The notes under the pieces were generated by a model, which searched no databases, was not told the origin of the DNA, and saw nothing but the letters and a program-made list of their open reading frames with translations. From the NCBI GenBank assembly GCA_025769875.1, contig JAGFNK010000061.1:100855-164854 (forward strand): a stretch of 64,000 nt of DNA, read 5' to 3'. This document shows, in pieces, positions 34,769 to 47,929 of the stretch. The stretch is from Russula earlei. Taxonomy: Eukaryota > Basidiomycota > Agaricomycetes > Russulales > Russulaceae. Position numbers and translations under genes: made by a program. Each line of letters starts with the position of its first letter. The stretch's first letter is position 1.

Positions 34769-37700
34769 TCCGGAGAGGCAGGTGCCTGGAGGGTAGGCTG
34801 TGAACGCAATTTAGGGTGGAGCCCCAAAATCTCGTGTGGACAGCTTTTGGTGGGAAGGGACAGGATGGGCACAGCGTCGCGGGTGGACGCGGAGATGGGG
34901 GGGAGGAGAGAGAGACGGAGAGGCGAGGAGCGGTAGGTGAAGCGCCGACGGATTGGGCGCATGATAACCAGCACGCGACTGGAGTTACCTGGGGGGGGTG
35001 ATCGGCCAGGCCAGGCAAAAGGCACACATACGCATGGGAAGGCAGACGAAGGGTTCTGCACCTTGTTCGGCGCCGGACAGACTCAGCCAGCCCGACTATG
35101 ACGGGAGGGAGGGGTGCATGTGGGTGAGGTGGCGCCGAAATCACTTTGGTCTAGGCTGTGGAGGGACGGCAGCCAGACAGCGATCGTTGCATGACATCAG
35201 ATACGTAGGAAAAAAGGAGGACGAACCCAAGTCGTGAGGGACGCCGAGAGGGGGGGGAAAAACAGCTTGAGGTGAGACAGGCAAGGAGGGAGCGGTGGAC
35301 GTGCCTGTTGCAGTGTGGTCGACCGCTGGGCGCTGGCAAGTGAAATACGAACGAACACATGGTGAACGACCACGGGCCGACGAAGCCAGTCCGCATTTGT
35401 CAATTCTAGTCGTACCTGTTCATTTATCTCGCCCTTCACCACAGCCTCGATACAGGAACTTATTGATTCACGAGGACGTCGGTGGTGCAGCCGAAGTGGA
35501 GAGCTGCTGCGCTACGTCGCCCTTTGCCCAGGCCTGTGCGATTGATTGACTTGACTTTATCGTCACACGGCCAAACCTCTTGATTACATAATTCCAATGT
35601 TTGGGCACTGTGCGCGATGCAATGTTGCAGACCAGCTCCAAGGATCGATCTCTATCACAAAGCGCTGGGTGCTCGCCACGTATGCTACAGCCTCGTTTCA
35701 TTTGTTACGGGCTAATAATCGACTAGTAATTACAAAAGGAGGTCGAGAACGGTCGGGAGTCCCGGGGAGAGGCTTCGGAGACCGACATCAAGTCATCATC
35801 CGGCCTCATCGTCACGCGAACGGTCGAGCACGAAGGCAACAAAAAACAAACAAAAGGGAAGAGCCAAGGGAAAGAATGTGTGATCTGGGTTCTCTGTGTG
35901 GCCTGGCGTCGAAGCGAGAGAACACACAGAAATATAGCATTATCTCCATGGATGATCTGGAGCGAACAGCGTCGTACGGCCGCGGAAGGAACGAGGCATC
36001 GTCATGGTCTCTCCAGTCAGTCAAAACGCAATTGCCACGATGCCCAAGTCGTGACCACTGCACCCATCCCCGGAGATTTATCGCGCACCGCGTCGGTCGA
36101 TGTCGACAGCTCGAACGTCGAAGAGTCTGGGCTGGGAGTCCAGGGCGGAAGGCGCATACATCGCCCCTGACTGACGGATCTGATAATCCGCGAACCGATT
36201 TGGAAACTGCCCGACCCGGCACCACTCACACTCACTACGCGGAACAGCGATGTAATGCATGTGCAAGGCACAACAAACACTGGATGAGCGCGATACCGGC
36301 GGATACACCCCCCCCACGGAGTCCCGTCCCTGGCAGCGGAAGGAGCATCGGATGGAAGCCTCTACGCGTTGCGCTTCGCATCCGATCGTCTCCGTTGGAT
36401 GAATGGGGGGGGGAAGGGCAACGGACAGACAAGTCATTCCGGTCGAGTCGGAAGTCGTTGGAGCCACCAATGTGAAGCGAAAGGTGGAGTGGATAGAATG
36501 TAAGGTTGCCGATTTCGCGCTCCCGGGTCCCGACAACCGTCTCCCGGAGCAACCAACAGCGGAGCGACCGACAGAGAGAACTAAGATCCGAGTCACGCAG
36601 CGCTAGCACATACCGCAATGCAACCACGCACGCGAGTTGCCTTCTCTTCATCTCCGCCCGACGTTGCACAATACACAATAGACATTTTCATCCCCCGCAT
36701 GACGCGCAACTAAGAGAGCTGTATGTGACGTTTTAATGACTTGGTGATGCGCCGCTGCGGTGGCGGCGGCGGCGGCGGCGTCGTCGCGGCACACACAGTA
36801 TGATAAAGTGAACTAAGGTGGTCGCGGAATCAGCAGAGACCAGCACGGATCTCCTCCTCCTCTTTCCGATCACAAACCCGGACGGAAATCGCCTTCTCCG
36901 TATCTCGCCGCCGCGGGGACGAGGGGAGCAGATCTTTCTTTTTTTCGCATTCGGTAAAAGGGAGGGGAGAAAGAAAAAAAAAAATCGCGAACCTGAGCAA
37001 AACACGTCACGTACCCATTTGGTGATATTACGGCGAACGCCGGCAAATGGGGGGAAAGAAGGAATAAAGTAAAAAAAAAAAAAAAGAAAGAAAAAGAAAA
37101 TAGGTAAAGCAACAACGAAACTCATATTTTTCTCGCCTTGCGCCTGCGGGCGCAAGGAACGAGAAAAAGGAACTCCCGCGGTGCCATCAACCGTTTGGGG
37201 ACGCAAAGCGAAAGGACAATGAGACAAATCGAATAAAAGGGAACATGGAGAAGCAACGTCGAAAAGAAGTGCCCGTACAAAAGAGAAGTAGAGGGGGGAG
37301 AAGTCGACAACCAAGTCAAACTGAAAGGGCACCGGAAATGGGCAAGTCACAGATTCTTCAGAGATGAAAGCCGAGGAGCGAAGTGGAGACCAACGAGCTT
37401 GGCGGGGGAAATTTGTGCAGAGTTTAGACTTCGTCGTGTGTGCATGGGCGTGTGTATCCATCCTGACGTAACAGGGTACGTTATACAATGGGCACGTGGC
37501 ATCCACGCGCGCAATAAGGGGGTAAGGTTCAAAACGTGGGGTCTCTCGCTCGCTCTCTCCTGGCCTTTGCACTGCCTCTACCCGGGGCTTATCTCAAAGG
37601 TTTTATCTGCGCCACTGGCAATCACTACATGTCTCAGGATCGTTTCCATGCGCAAACACATCTACGGTGCCAGTTACCATAAGCTTGAATCGAACGAGGA

Positions 37701-40700
37701 TTGATGCTATTGACCCGCGATCCCATCAGAGTCAATACATAGATCATGAAGAGAACCATGCGCCGATGGCGCAATTCGCACAAAAAATATGAAAAATAAA
37801 AATCTTATACGAGGCAATGAATCCCACAGGGCCGGACAAATGACAGCAAAAGATCTAGAAAAACGACTGCTATTGCCACGCACCTGCCATGCACCCATGC
37901 AAAAACGTTCATGACGCTCTGCGCCCCCACGCCGGCATTCACTTGCCCCCTTTGCCTTCCCCGTAGGCACAGAGCACCCCCCCCCCATTTACAGAGATAA
38001 GATACGCGCTTGGAGTGCTTCTTCCCCATCTTCTGTTCCTCAACCCTGAATGAGGACGTCCGCCTCTCCGCCGCACACCGCTCGCGCCCCAATTTCGAGA
38101 GCCTATCGACTTGCCTTGCTGGAGATAATCCCCCTTGCCTCGTGTGGGCATTCCTTCCCTGCGAGTCGGCGGCTACCGATGTCGCTGTCTGCTTTGCGCC
38201 TTGTGGCTCCCGGCTGTGTCGCTACGTCCCTGGTGCACTACAGTGCTCACAACATACCCTATGGAAACTCGGTCTGCGGAGAGATTTCATTCCTTAATAA
38301 GTTCGAATGTGCATTCGATGCCACCGTTTTGAAAACTTTGCATCGCGCAATTGCGTTCAGAGACAATGGCCCTTCGGGTAAGTCCGCACCTGACTCATCA
38401 CACCGGCATCGGTGTGGGTAAGCCGTGATTGCGAAGCGCGGGTTTACGTCCGAGACGCGCTTCGCCCCGTCAAGTCCGGGTAGGAGCGTGGGAGAGCAGG
38501 GCTTCATTGATGCATGCTATACGCCAGAAAGAGCGAGGGCGCGCCATGTTGCGCCGAATCTCCGCCAGCGTGAGACCGAGATTTCGCGTAAAGATACCAT
38601 CGGGGCCTGAGCCGAAACGTGATCGCTGGGAGGCCAAAGCAAACACTGCCGATTGTACCCCGCATCCACACGCGAGTCGTATTCCTTGATATGACGAATA
38701 CGCGTTCGCGCACCCGGGTGCAGCTACCCCTTCCGCTTCCGAACTGACTCGTATCCGCGAGCACAAGATTGCCAATCCGAATTTGGCCATGTCACAGTCA
38801 CAGCAGGTATTGTTTGCGAGCCAACCAGCCGGCTCACGGCACAACTGAACTGGGATCGATAAGATCAGATCTGAAAATGGATCTCGTCATCACAAAGGCC
38901 ATCCGTTCAGGAAGTGCTCAATAGGTTCATCAGTGCACAAGTGCACAATCTCACCCATTTTTTGCTGGTTGGTGAGTGCAAGCTTTACTCGAAAATAAAT
39001 CCATTAGTCAGGTTTGCCGGTCTTCATGTGTGGGGACATGAGATAGAGAAAAAATTTACGGTGGTCCAGATGTACGGAAAGCACGCCTGCTTCGTCATCT
39101 TCCAGAACCTACAGGCCGTCTGATAAGCGCGAGGTTGATACGCCACCGCACGCAAGGAGAACATCGCAACGGGGGCTCATGTGAGTAGACCTCCCACCAA
39201 CGAGTCCTGTGTTTGAGAACGCCCGTGGTTGAACTAAACCACTTCGAGGCCATTCATTCCACGTTTAATGACGAGAACATGTCTGGCAGGCCTTTTTTTT
39301 TTTTGTATTTTTTAAAAATGTACCGGCTGACTGAGGATTCGACGCCAATTACAGATCGCGCAACGCCACGGTGTGACCAGAGCGAGGGTGTACAGCTTGG
39401 TGGGGAGATTCGGGCAAATGGGGAATTGACCGAGGCGATAGACGCTTAGGAGACCGCAATCTGGCCCCACCTTTGCCTAGGAAAGAAAGAGAAGGTGGAT
39501 GCGTTTTCTTAGGAAAGGAGACTGTTTCGGGAGCTGGTGGAAGCAAAGCTCGATCATGTCGATCGCACAAGGTTTTTGTCTCCGCCCGTTTCGGGTGCAG
39601 GAGAGGGACGCTGTATCCAAGGCGACGAGGGGCGACGAAACACGTTCCGAGAGGTAACCACGGGTCCAAGCATCGATGGATGAAGATAATAGAGCTGGGA
39701 GGCCCAGGCGTCGATAGTGGCTGTACACACGAGTATTCCGTCGGGTCAAGGAAGTAAAATTGCGGAAAACTACGAAACAGAGTTAGCACAGAAAAGACAA
39801 GAGATCAGAGAGAAACAGATCGCGGCGACAGATACAGTATTTTTCCTCTGGAGAGACATGACAAGGGCAGGGGGATCTCCTACTTTCGTTCCCCGATTGA
39901 CGTCCTCCGAGCTCCAACCTCACATGGTGCTGGTATAAGCGGTCTCGGTGATGCATGGATGCCGCGCGCGTCGTCGCGTAGTTTGCGTCGATGGGATTAG
40001 GACACTAATAAATGGATCACGGGGCACAGGCACGGCCCCACGCCGCTACTCACGACATGGGCATGTCACGAGCGCAACATACGGCCATTTTTGCAAGCAT
40101 TTCCGAAAACGCTGACAGCTGACGCCCAAGCGGCCAAAAAAAGGGAAAAAAAGGGGGAAGGGCACTCTGTCCCGGGCGCGACAGCACGTAAAATGACGTG
40201 GGGAAAAAAAGGTTCCGAAAAAACGAATCCTGAGTAAATCTGATACACCTCATTGAGCGCACATTGGTTCTGTTTTGTATGCGACCTACGAGGCGATGAG
40301 GTGAAAAGTAGAAAATGAAATGGGGCAAAGGAGAAGAAAAGCCAGAGATGGTAGGGATGAGGGAGGTGCGGGCGCTAGGGGTCGTGACCGGTTATTCGGA
40401 ATATGGAGTGGGGAGCAGGTGAGCATCCGAGAGAGGAAATGAGAGTTAGGCGCTGCAGTATATGGTATGGGTGGGACAGATGACGCAGGGCGGAAAGGAG
40501 ATTTGAAGATATTGTGCTGCGATTACCGGATGGGGTGTAACAGAGAGAGGAGAAATTATGAAATCAGAGAACGGACCGAGGACTACCCAGATGGGAAGTC
40601 TGATGAGCAAAAGGCCGAATGACAGTATCCGAGTCCTCACTGTTCGAGTCATCATCCTATGGGGTTGGTAGAGCGGGGGCGGGGGCCATGGAAAGAGCTC

Positions 40701-41450
40701 ACGGATCCTCGGTCAGGAAGCAGGCCTGACTCGTCCGGGAAAGTCGCTCCGGGGGTCATTAAAAGGTGACGACTCACGAGGGAAAAAGAGAAAGAAAAAA
40801 AAAAAAAAATAGAGAGAAAGGTACCTCGCGGGCGGAGCAATTAGGCGAACGAAGGGATGGGAAATGGAAGGGTCAAGAAAGGAGATAACTGAGGGAACGG
40901 AATATTCTTGCCAGCTAGGATTGCAAAAGACAATAGCGAGGCGGCAGTGGCTGACAGTATTTACATATGTTTGGGAATAGAATGGATGCACGAAATTCCT
41001 TTTATATCAGGGGTCCCTCGTCGATCCGATCGGGTACAGGACCCGATGGGATGGCTGGTTCGACTGAACCATTACGGCTCACTGCCCGCTCGTTCGGGGG
41101 GGAGGGACGAGGGGTTAAGAACTCCTGCTCGGACCCTTGTACTATAAAGCCTGCCCGCACTGCTAATTGTCCTCGGTTGCCGCCGCTCACAATTGTTTTT
41201 TACGCTCGTCCCGACAGGACAAAAGACCAACGACTGCACGCCTCTCTCGCCTTGAGCAACGACCCATTTCTCCCTCCTGCTTTCTCAGCGGGAGTATCGA
41301 CCAGCGTTTCTTTGCCCTAATTCGACGCAGGCTTGCCTCGCCTTAACTTGCCCTTTTATCTCTCGAGATCCATCACACTATCCCAACAATTATCTTCTCT
41401 CTCTCTGCTTCTCGCGCGTGCAAAGAACAAAGAAACAACGATTCACAATC
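34769..41450. other. Long intergenic region, no supported gene
   Basis: Nearly 6.7 kb contains only overlapping open frames without recognisable domains, for example 35597-36475 plus and 36733-37572 minus. Poly-A/T runs lie at about 37069-37084, 39293-39304 and 40796-40809, and a (GGC)n tract lies at about 36755-36780. A 124-codon minus-strand frame at 38470-38844 has fairly even composition but no match. The right end (about 41130-41450) is pyrimidine-rich and is likely the promoter and 5' UTR of the next gene. Confidence 0.45.
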
Positions 41451-41632
41451 ATGCCCGCCATCCGCACGCGCGACACGACCGCTCAGTGTGAGTCCTCCCT
41501 TGACCCCACCCTCCGACGCACCCTCCACTCACCTGTTCCTTCAAGCTCTCGAAGTGACCGTGGCTGCGCCCGACACTACCAACCCGACTACTGAATATCA
41601 TTTCTCCGACGCCGCGCGCCTTTTCCTTTCCC

Positions 41633-43131
41633 ATGAACGTCCACACTCCTTCGCCTTCTCCGTCCAACTCACCATTCGACCCTGATCTCACACCGCTCAC
41701 CTTCTCTACGCCTCCCCCTTCAAACAAGACCCACACCCCGTCTTCCTCCATATCCTCCATATCCTCCCTCGCTTTGTCCCCCAACACGTCCAGCACCCTC
41801 TCCGCAGACGTTCCTGCCACCCCTTCGGGTTCTCATCGTCGCAGGCGCTCCACTGCTTCCGATATCAACGAGCGTCGACCGAAGAAGGGTGACGAGGATT
41901 ACATCAAGCGGCCTGAAAACGCGTTCATCCTCTTCCGCCGCAAATGTTGTGAGGATCGTAATCTGGCGCAGGGCGCTGGAGACGCAGGGGAAGGCGATGG
42001 GTCCGCTCCACCAACCAAGAAGCAACGCCAGGCCGATCTGTCCAAGACGATCAGCCAACAGTGGAAGGGTCTCTCGGCTGAGGAACGTCAGTACTGGGAG
42101 GACCTCGCCAAGGAGAAGAAGGTGCGCTCACCCTTTCCAGTGTTTTCCCCCGGCCACGTCTTTGATCATCCACCTCATCGCTGCAGAAGGAGCACGAAGC
42201 ATTGTATCCCAACTACGTTTACCGTCCCCAGCGTGTCAAGGGTAAGAAAGCCCTTGCCAATGGCAAAGGGAAGGGCCGTAGCGCCGAAGAGCCAGAGACT
42301 GACACCGAGGGCCTCTCCTTCGTGATGCCTGTCCCCGCCTTTCATCAGCGATCGGGACGTCGGGCGCTCTCTGTGCCCACCCCACCTCCGGCATTCCAGC
42401 AGACGATCCATATCCCGATGGTGTACATGCCTTCGACTCCCACCACGCCATCGATGGTACCTATCGCCATGCCACGCACCTCGTCTCCCACTCAAATCCC
42501 CCCTCAGCTTTCTTCTGGTGGCATGGGTTATGACTATGTTCCCCCTAACGGGGCCCTTCTCCCTGCATTCAACAATCCGCCCCAGGGATGGACTCCTGAC
42601 GGTGCCGCGTGTGGCGATGCCTACGTGAACGTGTTCGACATGCCGCAGCTGGATCCGCTCACAATCCCTCCCTGTGCTCCTCCGTCTGGCCCTCTCTTCA
42701 AATCCCCTTCTCCAGGCTCGTACACCAACTCCTCGGGCCCGCCGTCACCTCACATGTCCCCGTACACGCCGACGGCACTGGAGACGCTGCATGTTACCAC
42801 AGACGCATGGCAGGCACAGACTTGTCTCCCGATGCTCGACGTGGAGCCACCGATGCCCGTCTCTCTCGAGTACCAGCCATATGCGTGGGCTAATGCACCA
42901 GATCTGTGGGTCAATGGGGGTGCGCCGATGTTCAACGAGGACTTTGATATTTCAATGATTCCGCCCATCTCCATTGAGGTGCCCAAGTTTGACGGCCTCG
43001 CGCACATGGCAGACCAGTCGTGCGCACAAGACTTCCTTAGTCCGCAGATGGGCGAACAAGATGGAGATGCGTACGCACCTGTCTTCACGTTCAATGACGC
43101 GAACGAGATCCAGCTCGTGGACGGCTTCTGA
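41633..43131 (+). CDS. HMG-box transcription factor (second)
   Basis: From the ATG at 41633, a Ser/Pro/Thr-rich leader reaches the HMG box: YIKRPENAFILFRRKCCE, then DLSKTISQQWKGLSAEERQYW. A 65-nt intron (42122-42186, GTGCGC to CTGCAG) falls inside the box, which finishes KEHEALYPNYVYRPQR. The product is 477 residues and the long acidic/Pro-rich tail ends at 43131. The box has a loop insertion (about 14 residues, GAGDAGEGDG) between its first two helices. Upstream, the ATG at 41451 opens MPAIRTRDTTAQ, followed by a 58-nt intron and an exon that is one base out of frame with the HMG exon near 41610. Either translation starts at 41633, or an unrecognised splice or a frameshift lies there. It should be nuclear and bind DNA. 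Confidence 0.8.
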
Positions 43132-44047
43132 GGTTCTCTCTACCTTCACTCGACAAACTCCCCCCGCGTACGGCCCCGGCGGTCAAATATGTACGCAGAC
43201 GAAGTCACTTACGCGAATCCACGACAACGCTCTGACCTCAGCCAACGTTTGTACGGATATTCCTTCCTTCGCTGTATTACCACACCTGGAGTTCCCCGCA
43301 CGTCCTGTAGTCTTTTTTTCCCCTTTTCACCCTTTTTCCCCGGGTCGCGTCGTCTTCAGGACACTTGGTCTCTTCTCCTGTATATTGATTTTGTATTTTT
43401 TTTTTGTCATGCGCGAGGTTCCACCCGCTGTATCCACCCTGACCCCACCTCCTCACCTTTTTCCCTTGTCCCATATGCGCTATACCTTAACGAGTTGTTA
43501 AGCCCACCTTACCCTCCAAGGCTACCTTTACCCTCCCCACACGCGCCCCATTGTTTGGATACCCTGGAACGACCGATACGTATGACGCTTGCATTCCTTC
43601 CCCCATCCCCTCTCTAGCTGTTTTATCATTCACATTACTTCCCATGTCCGTGTCTTGTTACTCGGTCCTGCACCTGACTGTTTCTGCAATTAAAAAACCT
43701 GATTGAACACCCGGAAACTATTCATTTTGGAGAACTTAAGGGAGTGGCAGGGAAATGGCAGGGGAGAAAGTGAGTGCCTTGGAGACGCCGCCTCGCACTG
43801 GCACGTGCTGCCATCACCATCATGATGTTGGCCTGCCCAGTTGCCCACTCGTTCCCCACTCACAATCGAAATCTTTTACTCTTTCCTAGAGGTGACCACT
43901 TGGGCTCCTCGAGGCTCTTCTATCTGGCGGGATCAGATATACATTCCGGTGTCATACAAGATATACCCCCGAGTTCCGACGGACTTCGTGGGTCACTTGG
44001 TCGCCGTACACTGTTCTTTCTATGCCCATCCTCCTTACCTCGAAACC
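43132..44047. other. 3' flank of HMG gene 2 and upstream region of the F-box gene
   Basis: The sequence is pyrimidine-rich with a T10 run at about 43397. No independent gene is seen. The in-frame extension upstream of 44048 lacks an ATG. Confidence 0.5.
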
Positions 44048-45678
44048 ATGATCTCCATCAATTGGTTCACACAGGACCATCGCGAAACTCCCGCATCTGA
44101 GTGCGTAGTCCCGCAACCACGTTCGCTGACTTGGCAGCCATCCCCCTCGCCCTTGAAGCACGTGTCGTCCACATTGCCATACCCACTTGTCCCTCCGTCC
44201 CCACCGCTGCTCTCTCCGACCATCTGGTCAAATCTCCCAATCGAGCTCGTCACACACATCCTCTCATACACCGCCTTTGCATCCCGCGCGGATGCCCATG
44301 CCCTCTGCCTCGTATCCTCCGCAGTGCGCCGCGCAGTCCTCCCGGCGTTGTACCACAATGTGCTCCTCCGCTCCGCTAGCCAGGTGCCCGCCTTTGTCTC
44401 CCCGTTCACCGTCAAGCAACAACGCCCGCCATACTACCGCTATCCCGCCTCTCCGCGCGGCGATAACGACAATGTCGGCAACGGCGACGACGGCTCCCAT
44501 TCCAAGCTGCTCGCCCATATCCCCATCTACGCCCTCGCCCTGGCACTCCCCACAAAACGCCCCTCGCTCGAGACCGCCCTCGCCCGCACGGCACCCGCGC
44601 TCGCCGCGCTCGAGCACCTGGCCCTGACGGCTCCGCTGCTCGGAGCGCACGCGCACTGGCTCCGCGCCGCACCCCACGTGCGCCCGCGCACGCTGATGCT
44701 TTACCACCTCGGGCGGCCCGCACCCGTGCACTTTGGCGAGCCCTTCCTGCGCGGCGTGACGCACCTGTACACGTCCACGCTCTCCGGTTTCCGCGGCACG
44801 TCCCCCGCGTCCCTCCCCGAGCTCACGCACGTCGCGCTCTCCACGCGCGCGGCGCAGCCCGCAGCCGTGATCGACGAGGTCCTCGCCGGCGCGCGCCGCC
44901 TGCTCAAGACGTGTCCGAACCTTGCCATCCTCGTTCTCTCCCTCCACGCCGCCGGCAGCGGCAGCGGCAGCGGTTCTGCCGCTGCTGCCGCCGCGGGCAC
45001 TGCCGGCGCAGGCAGCGGGGGAGCAGGAAGCGGTAGCTCCACCCCCGCCGTCGTCAGCCTCCCTGCGTCGTGGCGCGTGGCGCTTGCGCGGCAGCGCGAC
45101 CCACGCCTGCACGTCCTGCCCTTTGGGCTGCACGCGCGGACCATGTGGCGGGACGTCGTCGCTGGCGCGGACGACAGGAGTGGCGCGCCGCCGCGGGACG
45201 TATTCGCGTGCGCGCAGGCGTGGCGCGAGGCCGAGGCGCGCGGGGCCACGTCCGTTCTGTTGCGCCTTGCGGCGGAGGTTGCGATGCGCAATGCCGCGCT
45301 CGACTCGTGGAAGGAGGACGAGTGGGACTTGGATTTGATGACCGCGCCTGGATACGTCCACGGTCGCTCCGCCGACGAAGGCGAAACAGACACCCGTGAG
45401 TTTGTGCTATGCTATTCGTTTGGTTGGCTGACCCCAACTCGTCCCGCTTCTCGGCACAGCCGCGGTGCAATGGTGATTTCGTTCGTGCCATGCCAATTTT
45501 TGCGAAACCTCTACAGTTACCCAAATGGGAGCCCTCCTGTGAGTGACGGTCGAGACTGACTGTCTTATGCGCAGCGACGTCGTCTGATGCCCCGTCCGAA
45601 GGATCGGAACACAATACCTACGACTGGGACCGAGTCCCACGATGTTCCGCGTTTCATCTGGACGGTACAATCGTGTGA
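44048..45678 (+). CDS. F-box-like protein
   Basis: Exon 44048-45395 is joined by a 179-nt intron (45396-45574, GTGAGT to TGCGCAG) to a last exon ending at 45678, giving 483 residues. Residues about 60-105 (WSNLPIELVTHILSYTAF, then ALCLVSSAVRRAVLPALY) fit an F-box of the type common in Agaricomycetes. F-box proteins link targets to SCF ubiquitin ligases through Skp1. The remainder is Ala/Leu/Pro-rich with leucine-rich segments and a Gly/Ser/Ala low-complexity tract at about 44950-45040. No defined target-binding domain is visible. The start is the first in-frame ATG after a stop-free but ATG-less stretch. Local GC content is much higher than in the neighbouring genes. Confidence 0.7.
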
Positions 45679-47929
45679 CCAGAGACGTATCTGTAAGCGG
45701 TCATCGCTTCATTGTTCCATCGACTTTCTCCTGACTTGTTGTAGGCGCCGCCCTCGTGTTCCCGTTCTCGTCCTTTCCCTCCGAATGGATGTTTTCATTT
45801 TCGGTTTTCACACACATCCTCTTACCCCTTCGCTCACGCAGGATACGTTCTCTCTCTAAATCTGTATCACCGTTCGTTCCTCGCTGGGTCCAGCGCGTAA
45901 ACTTCTATTGTCTGTGTTCGGTTCCCATTCTTATGTATGCCTCTATGAAAACGAATCGAACAATGGAGAAGCGTACTACCTCACGAATGATGCGATCTGA
46001 GAGCATCCTGTGCCATGGTTACACGATGATGAAGACCGTGCACGCTTGTCTTTTGTCTACAGGTTCACAGAAGAGCGGATCCATTACTGATCATGAGCGC
46101 TATCTGTACAACCATGTGTACGTGAGACCGTTAGGACGTCCTTTACCACATCTGGCCCTCACAGCTCTGCTATTCTGTGCCGACGGCCCGTTTTCGGGCC
46201 CTCGACTCGGACTCGCATCGATCTTGATTCCATTGGCCCTTTTTCTCTCTCGAGCGCACAACCCCGGAAGTTTGATTTTATAGTTATATGACCATATGCA
46301 CGACTTTGGGTGCTTTCGATTAATGTGGTCGCGAACGGCGTGCCAGATGCGGTCGGGCGCAGGCAGGAAGCGTAACGCATAAAGCCTGAGCAAGGCACAA
46401 GGACCACTTGCCCGTTTGCTCGTATCACGGATGCGTGCGGCGGCGATCAGAAGTGTGAAAAAAGAAAAGAAAGAAAAAAAGTCCTCTACTGTATCTGCTG
46501 CCATTGCCAGGGACTCGGTTGTGCCACCACATACTGTATGGCGGAGAGGGCGACCCTGTTTTTCATTTCATTTTATTTTATTTTTTCTTCCTTTCCCGTT
46601 TTCGCCGAATGGCCTCCCCACCCACGCGCAAGGTTGCCGGCGGGGGATCGCGTTGGGGCGAGAATATCGTGGCACAGTAACAGTATGGTGGTGTGGATGG
46701 AGGGATCCATATATCCTGACGTGTATATAGCCTCCGCCGGAGGAGGTGGAGTCATCAGAGGTATACTTATCACGGCCGCCGACATCGACATTCCGCCTTT
46801 CCTTTCGCCCCAGACGCCATGGAACGCCGCACCAAGAGCGCGATGGTGGAAGACATATGCTCAGGGCCACCACACACGCAGTATGCTCTGAGGAATGGAG
46901 GGGGAGGGGGGGAGATAGCCGTAACCGTGTGCTCCGAGCGGGCCAAGTCGGGTCTAGCTTGACTTGAACCCGTCACGCGTGTCACGGGGCTCTTCGCTTG
47001 CTTCGCGTTTTTCGGCGGCGCCCCCTCTCGCTCTTCACATTTCTCTTGCGTACCTCCCTGCAGGGCGGCGCCCATCTCGTCTCTCGCTCGAAATCGATTA
47101 GCGTGCTCCTCCGTTTTTGGGATGTGTGTATCGCTGGCTCGCATCGTATCACGCGGTTCACCGTGCGCGTCTACCGAACCGAAGCTGGGCATCCCGGGGG
47201 TAAATAATGCACCGCACGATGTCTTCTTGTCTTGTCGGCCCAAGGTACCCCCGCGCAAGATTGGGGCACCTCGGTCCGGGCCAAGCGTTTCTATGGTTGC
47301 GGTGCGGTCGAAGGTTGTGCTGCTTGGATGGACGATGGAGTTTGAAATGAGGGGCGTTTTTATTATCATTTTACCCATCGGGCTGTGTTCATGACTCACG
47401 TGTCTCGTTATTGAAGGCATAGTTCAGGGAGGAGTTTCTTATTCAAGGCAAACACCAGTGTCAACGACCTGACAGTGTGGCCCCGTCGCAAACATTCTGT
47501 TTTCAAATCGCAGACAATAGCGTCAGGAGGGGTCGCGACGGTGAGTAACCCAGTCATTGACGGTCGTCATCCTTTAATTGGCGTTTTTTTTTGCCGAAGG
47601 AGCCTCAGGCCGTCTGTCGAATCTGGAAACGGCCATGAGACGAGACCGCCGTGCCACTGCCACTCGACCTTGCCCTTTTGAAAGCCCACTGTGGCGACAA
47701 CCCCCTTTTGCATCTTTCCGCGAGCGGCCCGCGGGGTTGGCAAGTCAATGTGACTGATGGTCATGACGCTCGCAACTCGCGACTTGAATGTTAACGCGAT
47801 TTGGGATGAGGTGAGCACATGGTCATTATCCTTCTTGTCAACGGTGCAGCGTGTTTGAGGTCGTGTGGTAAGCCGGACCCATAAATGAGGACGAGAGGAG
47901 GTGAACGACCCCATTAAGGATGGGCAGGC
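45679..47929. other. Intergenic region, no supported gene
   Basis: There are short open frames on both strands without domains. A minus-strand stretch (about 47567-47830) reads as plausible protein (for example KSRVASVMTISHIDLP) but has no start, no recognised family and an abrupt end. It may be a gene fragment. Other features are simple-sequence A- and T-rich tracts at about 46450-46480 and 46560-46590. Confidence 0.4.

Noticed and set aside
35597..36475. 292-codon plus-strand frame in the long intergenic region
   Set aside because: It has no domain and erratic composition, overlaps similar frames on the other strand and has no splice-supported neighbours.
36733..37572. 279-codon minus-strand frame
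   Set aside because: The frame is rich in poly-Phe from A-runs on the plus strand, with no domain and no credible promoter.
38470..38844. 124-codon minus-strand frame with even composition
   Set aside because: No domain, splice context or homologous copy was found, and support is insufficient.
27517..43131. Mating-type locus because of two HMG-box genes and a nearby homeodomain
   Set aside because: HMG-box genes of this type are numerous in Agaricomycetes. There is no divergent HD1/HD2 pair, pheromone or receptor gene, and the homeodomain fragment is over 25 kb away.
44264..45361. Long minus-strand open frame opposite the F-box gene
   Set aside because: This is a shadow in very GC-rich sequence. 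The plus strand carries the recognisable F-box and a consistent intron.
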